Assembly (NCBI GenBank): GCA_027008665.1
Contig: JALVEA010000014.1
Span: forward strand, 1 to 5,872
Source: Thiotrichaceae bacterium
GTDB lineage: Bacteria > Pseudomonadota > Gammaproteobacteria > Thiotrichales > Thiotrichaceae
DNA: 5,872 nt
Direction: 5' to 3'
Shown: piece by piece, positions 1 to 5,872 of the stretch
Layout: every line of letters begins with the position of its first letter
How positions within the stretch are numbered: position 1 is the stretch's first letter
Notes under the pieces: model-generated
Told to the model about the DNA's origin: nothing
Seen by the model: only the letters and a program-made list of their open reading frames with translations
The model's database searches: none
Made by a program: the position numbers and the translations under genes

Positions 1-33
1 GTTTAACTTAATGATTTAAAAATACTTATTTTC

Positions 34-49
34 AATTTGTATACAAATT
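34..49. promoter_or_regulatory. Perfect 16-bp palindrome, candidate GntR-type operator
   Basis: AATTTGTATACAAATT is identical to its own reverse complement, with no central spacer. Its core TTGTATACAA resembles operators bound by GntR-family regulators of the FadR/FCD type, such as the MatR site; this link is from general knowledge of the family. No such regulator is encoded in the window. The site lies about 335 bp before the first plus-strand gene, so it may instead control a gene to the left. In AT-rich DNA a palindrome of this length is unlikely but not impossible by chance. Confidence 0.35.
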
Positions 50-111
50 AATAAAGCTACTCATAATAACATAGTGGGAAAAGTGTAAACTAATTTTTAG
101 ATAGGTGAAGG

Positions 112-189
112 ATGTCTAAATTCACTTCTTTTTTAAATTATGATTCTATTTTTGCCTTTGTAATCTCCTCTCTAATCGTTTATTTTTAG
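112..189 (+). CDS. Possible 25-residue hydrophobic small protein
   Basis: A 25-codon frame starts at an ATG preceded by AGGTGAAGG, a purine-rich Shine-Dalgarno-like run whose AGGTG lies only 4 bases from the start, closer than ideal. The product has a polar first ten residues and a hydrophobic tail (FAFVISSLIVYF), so if made it would be a short membrane-associated peptide. It ends at TAG (187-189), after which the same frame stays open to 348, so it may equally be part of a decayed gene. No family is recognised. The only support is the possible ribosome-binding site and the hydrophobic pattern, and chance is a real alternative. Confidence 0.15.
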   Translation: MSKFTSFLNYDSIFAFVISSLIVYF

Positions 190-364
190 CTTGGATCTTT
201 TTTCATAACTATTTCTCTAAGGGAGGTCATAAGAAATCTAACAAAATACACGAGTACAATGTTAAATTTATTGTGTCCTTTTACTTATGCAGGTGAAAGC
301 AATATCTTCACACTCACCTTCACAGATTCTGTCAATAATTTAAGCTGACACATAAATTAACCAA

Positions 365-370
365 TATAAT
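365..370 (+). promoter_or_regulatory. Possible -10 element (TATAAT)
   Basis: A perfect TATAAT lies 13 bases before the ATG of the DUF2279 gene. The best -35-like hexamer, CTGACA (345-350, five of six bases of TTGACA), is only 14 bases upstream of it, shorter than the usual 15-19. Transcription from here would leave a leader of only about 7 bases and would exclude the AAGAG (371-375) that otherwise serves as the gene's weak ribosome-binding site. It is therefore a weak candidate in an AT-rich context. Confidence 0.2.
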
Positions 371-383
371 AAGAGTATTTTTT

Positions 384-1262
384 ATGCTTAATAGAATAAA
401 AATAATCATTGCCTGTTCACTGCTTTCTTTCTCAGTTTGCGATGCTAAAACCGTTATTGAGAGCAATAACGTCTTAACACTTGCACAGGCAAGCAATGAA
501 TTGAAATGGGAGTTAGGTGGTTTAATGGGAGGAATTCTCTATTTGGGATTAAAAGAGTGGAATTGGGGCAACTCCTCCTTTCGATTCAATGATGAGGGTT
601 GGTTTGGTATGGATACGGGCAGTGGCGGTGCTGATAAATTAGGACATCTTTATTCCACCTACCTAATGGATGAATTTTTAACAAATCGCCTCTACCAAAA
701 AACAGGCAATCTTCAAAATGCAGCACGTAAGGGAGCTATTTTTTCAGGGGGGTTAATGTTATTAGTTGAAGGCTTCGATGGCGTATCATCAGATCATGGT
801 TTTTCTTATGAAGATTTAATAATGAACACGACAGGTATTGGCATCTCTTATCTAAAAAATACCGTTCCAGAATTAAGAAATAAGCTTGATCTTCGGGTGG
901 AATATCATCGAAGCAAAGCCGATAAGGGGCATTTTATTACTGATTATACGGGCTATAATTACTCGGCTGTCTTAAAACTCGGAGGTTTTAAACAACTTAA
1001 AACCACACCTTTGAAATATTTTGAACTCCAATTAGGCTATCATACGGAAGGCTTTAAAAAAGCGGATAGACCCTATTTCAAACAAAAAAAAGCCAGACTA
1101 TATACAGGGATAGGGCTTGATCTATCAGAGGTTTTATTTAAGCCATTAAAAAAACAAACAGAAAGCGAATGGCTTGATCAGGCTGATACTTTCTTCCGCT
1201 ATTATCAAGCCCCTGGCATTTATACCACCACTTCATTACAAACTAGAGCAGAGGATTTATAA
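384..1262 (+). CDS. DUF2279 (YfiM-like) secreted protein
   Basis: The 292-residue protein starts with a signal peptide: basic N-terminus (R4, K6), hydrophobic residues about 7-18 and a likely signal peptidase I site after CDA (19-21). C19 lies in FSVC, which does not match a lipobox, so export as a soluble or outer-membrane-associated protein is more likely than lipidation. Residues about 70-160 carry the DUF2279 pattern: GADKLGH (82-88), then E129, D132, D137, GFS (139-141), D144, N148 and G151. The family is described as predicted periplasmic lipoproteins of unknown function. This protein is much longer than E. coli YfiM (about 100 residues); the extra C-terminal half (about 165-275) has alternating polar and hydrophobic stretches that look beta-rich and could be membrane-associated or barrel-like. 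AAGAG, 8 bases upstream, is a weak ribosome-binding site. bioA follows after 39 bp. The family call is fairly firm; the function is unknown. Confidence 0.8.
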   Translation: MLNRIKIIIACSLLSFSVCDAKTVIESNNVLTLAQASNELKWELGGLMGGILYLGLKEWNWGNSSFRFNDEGWFGMDTGSGGADKLGHLYSTYLMDEFLTNRLYQKTGNLQNAARKGAIFSGGLMLLVEGFDGVSSDHGFSYEDLIMNTTGIGISYLKNTVPELRNKLDLRVEYHRSKADKGHFITDYTGYNYSAVLKLGGFKQLKTTPLKYFELQLGYHTEGFKKADRPYFKQKKARLYTGIGLDLSEVLFKPLKKQTESEWLDQADTFFRYYQAPGIYTTTSLQTRAEDL

Positions 1263-1301
1263 GGAAATTCATTACTTGAAACTTCCTACCTCCTATCCCT
1301 T

Positions 1302-2597
1302 ATGAATATCAAGCAACTTTGTCAATACGATAAACAACATATCTGGCATCCTTATACCAGTATGCTAAACCCTAGCCCTGTGTTTCCTGTTGCCTCCGCC
1401 GAGGGTGTTATTTTGACATTAGAAACAGGTCAAAGATTAATTGACGGTATGTCATCTTGGTGGACTTGTATTCATGGTTATAATCATCCTGTTTTAAATC
1501 AAGCCATTACTGATCAGCTTCAAAAAATGTCGCATGTCATGTTTGGCGGGTTAACCCATCGCCCTGCGGTTGAATTAGCAAAAAAATTAATTGACCTCAG
1601 CGCTGATAATTTACAACACGTCTTCTTTGCCGACTCGGGTTCGGTAGCGGTTGAAGTGTCGATTAAAATGGCATTACAATACTGGGTTGCTCAAAATAAA
1701 GCAGAAAAACATAAACTTCTCACGGTGCGTAATGGCTATCATGGTGATACTTTTGGTGCAATGTCAGTCTGTGACCCTATTAATGGAATGCACGAAATGT
1801 TCACGCATCGACTGGCAGAGAATATTTTTGTTGAAGCACCTAATTGCAAACCTAATGATCAATGGCGAGCTGAGATGATTGCCGATTTTGAACAGGCTTT
1901 ACAAAGCAACCAAGAGCAAATTGCGGCGGTCATATTAGAACCGATTGTTCAAAATGCGGGCGGAATGCGAATCTACTGCGCTGAATACCTGCGTCAAGTG
2001 AGTCGGTTATGTAAACAATATCATGTACTCCTTATTTTAGATGAAATTGCAACAGGCTTTGGACGCACAGGTAGCTTATTCGCCTATCAACAAGCCGATA
2101 TAGAACCTGATATTTTAGTGCTTGGAAAAACCCTAACAGGTGGCTATATGACACTCGCTGCCACCCTCGCTAGCACCAAAGTTGCCAAAGGAATCAATGC
2201 CGATGGCTCAGGTATATTAATGCACGGCCCTACCTTTATGGCAAATCCACTTGCCTGTAGCGTTGCCAATGCCAGTATTGATTTATTATTACAATCCAAC
2301 TGGCAACAAAATATCGCCAATATTGAACAACAATTAAAAACAGAACTCGCCCCCTGTGCAACGCTAGACATTGTTAAAGACGTTCGCTGTAAAGGTGCAA
2401 TTGGCATTGTAGAACTGCATCATCCTGTTGATATTTTCTGGATGCAACCTCGCTTTGTAGAACTAGGCGTATGGATACGCCCCTTTAATAAACTAGTCTA
2501 CCTTATGCCTCCTTATATTATTAAAAAACAAGAGCTTACAAAATTAACCCAAGCTATCTATCAGGTAATGAAGGAATATGCCTTGCGTAAAAAATGA
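1302..2597 (+). CDS. bioA: Adenosylmethionine-8-amino-7-oxononanoate aminotransferase
   Basis: BioA (DAPA aminotransferase, EC 2.6.1.62) is a cytoplasmic PLP enzyme that moves an amino group from S-adenosylmethionine to KAPA, giving DAPA, the antepenultimate step of biotin synthesis. The 431 residues are full length (E. coli 429) and align throughout. Visible signatures are IWHPYTSM (14-21, including active-site Y19), MSSWW (50-54), SGSVAVE (112-118), NGYHGDTFG (144-152, with Y146 stacking on the cofactor), DEIATGFGRTG (247-257, D247 contacting the PLP ring nitrogen), Schiff-base lysine K276 in LGKTLTGG, HGPTFM (308-313) and R393 in WIRPF, which binds the substrate carboxylate. All catalytic residues are present, so it should be active. 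No other bio gene and no BirA operator is seen here. The ATG is chosen because the N-terminus matches E. coli; a pyrimidine-rich leader with no good Shine-Dalgarno precedes it, so coupling to the upstream gene is possible. It overlaps the exporter gene by 4 bp. Confidence 0.97.
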   Translation: MNIKQLCQYDKQHIWHPYTSMLNPSPVFPVASAEGVILTLETGQRLIDGMSSWWTCIHGYNHPVLNQAITDQLQKMSHVMFGGLTHRPAVELAKKLIDLSADNLQHVFFADSGSVAVEVSIKMALQYWVAQNKAEKHKLLTVRNGYHGDTFGAMSVCDPINGMHEMFTHRLAENIFVEAPNCKPNDQWRAEMIADFEQALQSNQEQIAAVILEPIVQNAGGMRIYCAEYLRQVSRLCKQYHVLLILDEIATGFGRTGSLFAYQQADIEPDILVLGKTLTGGYMTLAATLASTKVAKGINADGSGILMHGPTFMANPLACSVANASIDLLLQSNWQQNIANIEQQLKTELAPCATLDIVKDVRCKGAIGIVELHHPVDIFWMQPRFVELGVWIRPFNKLVYLMPPYIIKKQELTKLTQAIYQVMKEYALRKK

Positions 2598-3214
2598 ATA
2601 TTTTTGAAATAATGACACTATTTGGAATGATGCTTGTTCTTTCTGCTATACCTAGCACAAGTGTTGCTTTGGTAGTAACCCGCTCGGCTACATTAGGTGT
2701 TGCAAATGGTTTTGCTGTTACTATTGGTATTATTTTAGGCGATTTAATCTTTATTATATTGGCAATATTAGGACTATCTATTGTTGCAGAAACAATGGGA
2801 TATCTATTTGCAATTATAAAATATTTAGGTGCTACTTATTTGTTATGGCTTGGTATTTCATTGTTAAAATCAGATAGTAATACAATTATCAAAGTAAATA
2901 AAACTACAAAAAAGAGAAGTCTTATAAGTAGTTTTCTTGCAGGTTTTATTCTTACATTAGGGGACGTTAAAGCTATTATTTTTTATGTTAGTCTATTCCC
3001 TGTATTTATAGATTTATCGACCCTAAAAGTAACAGAAATTTTCACTATAATAGGGATAACAGTGCTTAGTGTAGGCAGTGTAAAAGCTCTTTATGCAATA
3101 TCAGCCATAAAGATGATAAAATTTGTAAGAAAAATAAAATTTGAAAGCACAGCTAGAAAAATTGCAGGTGGAACAATGATTGGAGCTGGCAGCTATTTAA
3201 TTATAAAAACCTAG
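2594..3214 (+). CDS. LysE/RhtB-family small-molecule exporter
   Basis: The 206-residue inner-membrane protein has the length and layout of the LysE/RhtB superfamily, which exports amino acids and related small metabolites. Hydrophobic segments lie at about 7-27, 38-66, 68-91, 110-138 and 148-172, with a final one near 188-204. Family landmarks are the glycine-rich stretch GVANGFAVTIGIILGD (35-50), KYLGATYLLWLGISLL (76-91) and KAIIFYVSLFP (126-136). The usual PGP of the first helix is PST (20-22) and the usual NPK before the fourth region is DVK (124-126); I believe a distinct subfamily shares these variants, but cannot check. The substrate cannot be told. The start ATG overlaps the bioA TGA (ATGA), which suggests translational coupling; AAGGA at 2571-2575 is too far upstream to serve it. 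GC is low (18 of 60 bases at 2761-2820, against 27 of 60 at 2041-2100 in bioA), a sign of possible recent acquisition. The cupin gene follows after 21 bp. Confidence 0.88.
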   Translation: MNIFEIMTLFGMMLVLSAIPSTSVALVVTRSATLGVANGFAVTIGIILGDLIFIILAILGLSIVAETMGYLFAIIKYLGATYLLWLGISLLKSDSNTIIKVNKTTKKRSLISSFLAGFILTLGDVKAIIFYVSLFPVFIDLSTLKVTEIFTIIGITVLSVGSVKALYAISAIKMIKFVRKIKFESTARKIAGGTMIGAGSYLIIKT

Positions 3215-3235
3215 AAAATAAAGGGAGAAAGAAAA

Positions 3236-3718
3236 ATGAAACCAAGCGATCTATTAATAAAATCTAAAGATATAGAAGCAATGGAAGGTGAAGAGAAAAT
3301 ACATTTTCTTAATCCTAATGCCGTTAGAATCAATAAGTCTCTCGGTGATATTGTTGGTTTGAAAAATATTGGTTTTCATATTATTTATGTTGAGCCTGAT
3401 AGAGATACGACCGAGTACCATAAACACTATTATGAAGAAGAATGTATTTATGTTCTTTCAGGTACAGGAGAACTTATTATTGAAGGTGAATCTTTTTCTT
3501 TTGAGAAAGGAGATTTTGTTGGTTTTCCTGTTAATACAGCGGCACATTCATTAAAAAATACAGGAAAAGAGGTATTAATCTGTATTGTCGTCGGACAACG
3601 CTTAGAACAAGATGTTGGGGATTATCCTAATAAAGAAAAAAGAATCTATCGTAATAGTGGTGTTTGGGATGTTGTTGATTTAAAGAATATTATTGATCCT
3701 CGCAGAAAAAAAGTATAA
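3236..3718 (+). CDS. Single-domain cupin protein
   Basis: The 160-residue protein is probably cytoplasmic (no signal peptide or membrane segment) and has one conserved cupin barrel at about 45-120. Motif 1 is clear: H62, H64, E69 and G76 in the spacing HxH-x4-E-x6-G. Motif 2 reads G92, P98, H104 and N108. The metal ligands expected from the family (two His, Glu, His) are therefore all present, so it likely binds a divalent metal. Conserved-looking flanks include HFLNPNAVRINKSLGD (23-38) and VGQRLEQDVGDYPN (119-132), which I associate with a group of stand-alone cupins of unknown activity. It could be a small-molecule sensor, isomerase or dioxygenase; nothing here decides. AAGGGAG (3221-3227), 8 bases before the ATG, is the best ribosome-binding site in the window. 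It sits 21 bp after the exporter gene and shares its AT-rich composition (20 of 60 GC at 3481-3540), so the two probably act and moved together. Confidence 0.88.
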   Translation: MKPSDLLIKSKDIEAMEGEEKIHFLNPNAVRINKSLGDIVGLKNIGFHIIYVEPDRDTTEYHKHYYEEECIYVLSGTGELIIEGESFSFEKGDFVGFPVNTAAHSLKNTGKEVLICIVVGQRLEQDVGDYPNKEKRIYRNSGVWDVVDLKNIIDPRRKKV

Positions 3719-3757
3719 GAATTAAATCACACTAGATTCTAACTTAAACCAATTTTT

Positions 3758-3997
3758 ATGCTACGCTATTGTTTATAGCACGAGAATAGGGTTTCTATAT
3801 TAATATGGAGTTTTTTTGTATTATGCACTCCAGTTGCTGATGGTAGCTTTATTCTTGCTCTCCCTATTCGATTGCTCTTTAAAATTAAAATGTCAATTAC
3901 CCAAGTGATACTGTGGTTTGTTGCGATTGGGATTAATGTTTTTTATATGTCAGTAAGTCCTAATAGTTATGATTTAATATTTATTACTATTTGTTAA
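3758..3997 (+). pseudogene. Remnant of a membrane protein gene, N-terminus lost
   Basis: A frame opens at ATG 3758, meets TAG at 3776-3778 after six codons, then runs open for 72 codons to TAA (3995-3997). The open part translates to a membrane-like sequence: a hydrophobic stretch from VSILIWSFFVLCTPVADG through SFILALPIRLLF, a short basic loop (KIKM), a second helix ITQVILWFVAIGINVFYM and a short polar tail. Its glycine, proline and charge placement look like real protein rather than random AT-rich translation. After the TAG the first ATG is at 3893, inside the second half, so no normal start would produce the first segment. Just upstream (3719-3757) all continuity is lost. I read it as the 3' part of a multi-pass inner-membrane protein gene whose front was lost; I cannot name the family. 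Alternatives are a chance frame, or a short gene using a rare start codon. The rest of 3719-4051 holds only a possible prfC promoter. Confidence 0.5.
3921..3949 (+). promoter_or_regulatory. prfC: Possible sigma-70 promoter for prfC
   Basis: TTGCGA (3921-3926) and TATATG (3944-3949) are separated by the ideal 17 bases and each matches four of six consensus bases. Transcription would start near 3956, about 95 bases before the prfC ATG. It lies inside the decayed membrane-protein frame. The match is modest and other AT-rich hexamers nearby could serve. Confidence 0.2.
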
Positions 3998-4051
3998 ATA
4001 GTTTAAATGTGGTTTTACCTAAATGATGCAACAAAAATACAAGAGAACAGC

Positions 4052-5644
4052 ATGTCAATACACCGTGAAGAAACCTCCCTACGTCGCACATTTGCGATTA
4101 TTTCCCACCCTGATGCGGGTAAAACAACCATTACTGAAAAACTATTATTGTTTGGTGGTGCTATTCAGCTTGCAGGCTCAGTTAAAGGGCGTAAAGCTGC
4201 TCGTCATGCAACATCGGATTGGATGGCAATGGAAAAAGAACGTGGTATTTCAGTCACTTCATCGGTGATGCAATTTCCTTATGGTGATAAGGTGATTAAT
4301 CTGCTCGATACTCCGGGGCATGAAGATTTTTCAGAGGATACTTACCGTACTTTAACTGCTGTTGATTCTGCTTTAATGATTATCGATGTCGCCAAAGGAG
4401 TGGAGGAACGTACCATTAAATTAATGGAAGTTTGTCGTTTGCGTGATACGCCAATTATGACTTTTATTAATAAGCTAGACCGAGAAGGTAAAGACCCTAT
4501 TGAGCTATTAGATGAAGTGGAAGAAGTGCTAAAGATCGACTGTGCGCCTGTGACTTGGCCCATTGGTATGGGGAAAGGATTAAAAGGGGTTTATCATATT
4601 TATAATGATCGTGTGCATTTATATAACCCTAATCATGAAGGTAAAATTCTTGAAGGCGAGGTGATTAAAGGCTTGGATAACCCACGTCTTGATGAACTTC
4701 TTGGTGATATTGCTGATGATTTGCGCGAGGAGATAGAGTTAGTACAGGGTGCAAGTAATGCTTTTGATAAAGATGCCTATCTACGCGGTGAATTAACGCC
4801 AGTTTTTTTCGGTTCTGCGGTGAATAATTTTGGTATTGCTGAGTTATTGGCTGATTTTGCTGAATACTCCCCTGCTCCATTACCACGTCCAACGACAACG
4901 CGTGAAGTTTTGGCAGAAGAAGAAAAATTCACAGGGTTTATTTTTAAAATACAAGCCAATATGGATCCACAACACCGCGACCGGGTTGCGTTTATGCGGA
5001 TTTGTTCGGGTAGTTTTACTAAAGGTATGAAATTACACCAAGTACGCACTAAAAAGAGTGTAAAAATTCCTGATGCACTGACTTTTTTAGCAGCAGATCG
5101 CGGTCATGTTGATAAAGCTTATCCAGGAGATATTATTGGTATTCATAATCACGGCACAATTCGCATTGGTGATACCTTTACTCAAGGCGAGGAGCTGTAT
5201 TTTACGGGTATACCGAATTTTGCACCTGAATTATTTCGTCGCGCTCAATTACGTGATCCTTTAAAAAACAAACAATTGCAAAAAGGGTTAGACCAACTCT
5301 GTGAAGAAGGTGCAACGCAACTCTTTCGTCCTATAACGAATAATGATTTGGTGCTCGGTGCGGTGGGAGTTTTGCAATTTGATGTAGTCGCGCAACGGCT
5401 TAAGGATGAATACAATGTTGATTGCCAGTTTGAGCATGTCAATGTTCAAACCGCACGCTGGATTAGCTGTGCGGATGAAAAAATATTAGATGCTTTCAAA
5501 ATTAAAGCCGCTACTAACCTTTCTTATGATCATGCAGGGGAATTAGTCTATATCGCACCAACACGGGTTAATTTACAAATGGCAATTGAGCGTTATCCTA
5601 ATATAGAATTCTTATCTACTCGTGAGCATGGTATTTATGAATAG
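4052..5644 (+). CDS. prfC: Peptide chain release factor 3 (RF3)
   Basis: RF3 is a cytoplasmic translational GTPase that frees RF1 and RF2 from the ribosome after peptide release and aids post-termination quality control. From ATG 4052 the product is 530 residues (E. coli 529) and matches it throughout. The G domain shows the P-loop SHPDAGKT (18-25), RGIS (64-67) after switch I, DTPGH (86-90), NKLD (140-143) and the G5 SA (255-256). Domain II follows with KFTGFIFKIQANMDP (292-306) and HNHGTI (365-370); the C-terminal domain has FTGIPNFAPELFRR (384-397) and LGAVGVLQFDVV (435-446), both typical of RF3 rather than EF-G. All GTPase residues are intact. An earlier in-frame ATG at 4007 would add 15 residues with no family counterpart; the 4052 start has AGAG (4042-4045) 6 bases upstream and gives the expected N-terminus, so it is preferred. 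GC is near 43% in a sampled line, like bioA and unlike the exporter-cupin pair. It is followed by a minus-strand frame. Confidence 0.97.
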   Translation: MSIHREETSLRRTFAIISHPDAGKTTITEKLLLFGGAIQLAGSVKGRKAARHATSDWMAMEKERGISVTSSVMQFPYGDKVINLLDTPGHEDFSEDTYRTLTAVDSALMIIDVAKGVEERTIKLMEVCRLRDTPIMTFINKLDREGKDPIELLDEVEEVLKIDCAPVTWPIGMGKGLKGVYHIYNDRVHLYNPNHEGKILEGEVIKGLDNPRLDELLGDIADDLREEIELVQGASNAFDKDAYLRGELTPVFFGSAVNNFGIAELLADFAEYSPAPLPRPTTTREVLAEEEKFTGFIFKIQANMDPQHRDRVAFMRICSGSFTKGMKLHQVRTKKSVKIPDALTFLAADRGHVDKAYPGDIIGIHNHGTIRIGDTFTQGEELYFTGIPNFAPELFRRAQLRDPLKNKQLQKGLDQLCEEGATQLFRPITNNDLVLGAVGVLQFDVVAQRLKDEYNVDCQFEHVNVQTARWISCADEKILDAFKIKAATNLSYDHAGELVYIAPTRVNLQMAIERYPNIEFLSTREHGIYE

Positions 5645-5728
5645 GGGAAAACCGCTCCAAAAAATCATATAAAATCTATAACCTCTTGGTTTTTTACGCT
5701 CTCTGTTGATAACTATTCCAAGTTGCAA

Positions 5729-5872
5729 CTAGAGTCCAGAAGGGGCGGTCATCCCAGATTTAGGGACTAACTCCTCCGAGGCATGAAGTCTATTTTGCAA
5801 TATCTGTTTGACCTTTTGATAAGGAGTATAACGTCCTATTTCTGGATCATTCAAACGATGCAAAATATTACA
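5729..5872 (-). CDS. 3' end of an unrecognised gene, cut by window edge
   Basis: On the minus strand, 47 codons are open from the window edge to a TAG (complement of 5729-5731). The translation is varied and protein-like, including RLNDPEIGRYTPYQKVKQIL followed by QNRLHASEELVPKSGMTAP and a short end. It is mainly charged and polar, probably soluble and helical in its middle, with no signal or membrane segment. I do not recognise a family. No plausible start lies inside the window with a ribosome-binding site, so the gene most likely begins to the right and converges on prfC, leaving 84 bp (5645-5728) between the two stops. In AT-rich DNA an open run of this length could also occur by chance, but the amino-acid mix argues for real coding. 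Confidence 0.45.
   Translation of the reverse strand, partial: CNILHRLNDPEIGRYTPYQKVKQILQNRLHASEELVPKSGMTAPSGL

Larger units (their letters stand above)
1..383. other. Left intergenic region, no confident gene
   Basis: This AT-rich stretch upstream of the DUF2279 gene has no long open frame on either strand. It contains a perfect 16-bp palindrome (34-49), a 25-codon possible ORF (112-189) and, in that same frame after one TAG, an open run to a TGA at 346-348. A possible hairpin pairs AGGTGA (291-296) with TCACCT (314-319), with AAG (297-299) and CTT (306-308) able to pair inside it; no T-run follows, so it is not a standard intrinsic terminator. No tRNA-like or rRNA-like sequence was seen. 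The region probably carries the promoter of the downstream genes and perhaps the end or control region of a gene to the left. Confidence 0.6.

Noticed and set aside
84..90. Possible BirA operator half-site (TGTAAAC) upstream of bioA
   Set aside because: No matching inverted half lies at the required distance, and the site is about 1.2 kb from bioA with another gene between.
2144..2407. Minus-strand open frame inside bioA
   Set aside because: It is antisense to a fully conserved enzyme and has no independent support; the frames inside prfC are rejected for the same reason.
112..3778. TAG recoding, since two interrupted frames (187 and 3776) both stop at TAG
   Set aside because: TAG is used as the genuine stop of both prfC (5642-5644) and the exporter gene (3212-3214), so it is an ordinary stop here.
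3765..3779. GCTAT/ATAGC hairpin after the cupin gene as a terminator
   Set aside because: The stem is five bases and AT-rich, and no T-run follows.
4007..4051. Upstream ATG that would extend RF3 by 15 residues
   Set aside because: The added residues have no counterpart in RF3 proteins; the ATG at 4052 gives the expected length and has a nearby AGAG.
5644..5695. Intrinsic terminator after prfC
   Set aside because: The only hairpin next to a T-run is AACC (5680-5683) with GGTT (5688-5691), a four-base stem too weak to support; the longer AAAACC/GGTTTT pairing has a 34-base loop.
5721..5730. 10-bp palindrome AGTTGCAACT beyond prfC
   Set aside because: It is short, has no extension or T-run, and overlaps the stop of the minus-strand frame; no family of operator is suggested.

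Overview
The window reads as chromosomal DNA of a gammaproteobacterium of moderate to low GC content. The two housekeeping proteins, BioA and peptide release factor 3, follow the Escherichia coli sequences closely over their full length, as judged from memory of those proteins. Base composition (about 43-45% GC in bioA and prfC, hand-counted on single 60-base lines) fits lineages such as Methylococcales or Thiotrichales relatives. The genus cannot be fixed from this window.

Layout, left to right. Bases 1-383 have no confident gene; they hold a perfect 16-bp palindrome, one tiny possible ORF and a frame interrupted by a single TAG. Five complete genes follow, all on the plus strand: a secreted DUF2279 (YfiM-like) protein (384-1262), bioA for biotin synthesis (1302-2597), a LysE/RhtB-type exporter that overlaps the bioA stop by four bases (2594-3214), a small cupin protein (3236-3718) and prfC (4052-5644). 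Between the cupin gene and prfC lies what looks like the decayed C-terminal part of a multi-pass membrane protein (about 3758-3997). At the right edge, an open frame on the minus strand (5729-5872) is probably the 3' end of a gene that continues outside the window.

How they fit together. The first four genes are tightly packed (39 bp, then a 4-bp overlap, then 21 bp) and could be one transcript, with the exporter and cupin as the most plausible functional pair. Those two genes are clearly more AT-rich (about 30-33% GC in sampled lines) than bioA and prfC, and the broken membrane-protein frame begins about 40 bp beyond them. This fits an exporter-cupin cassette acquired between bioA and prfC with damage to a resident gene, but the window alone does not prove it. 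prfC is separate and probably has its own promoter.

I do not see a convincing undescribed defence, mobile or RNA system. The most interesting items are the AT-rich exporter-cupin pair, the adjacent membrane-protein remnant, the GntR-like palindrome at the left edge and the unrecognised partial gene at the right edge.
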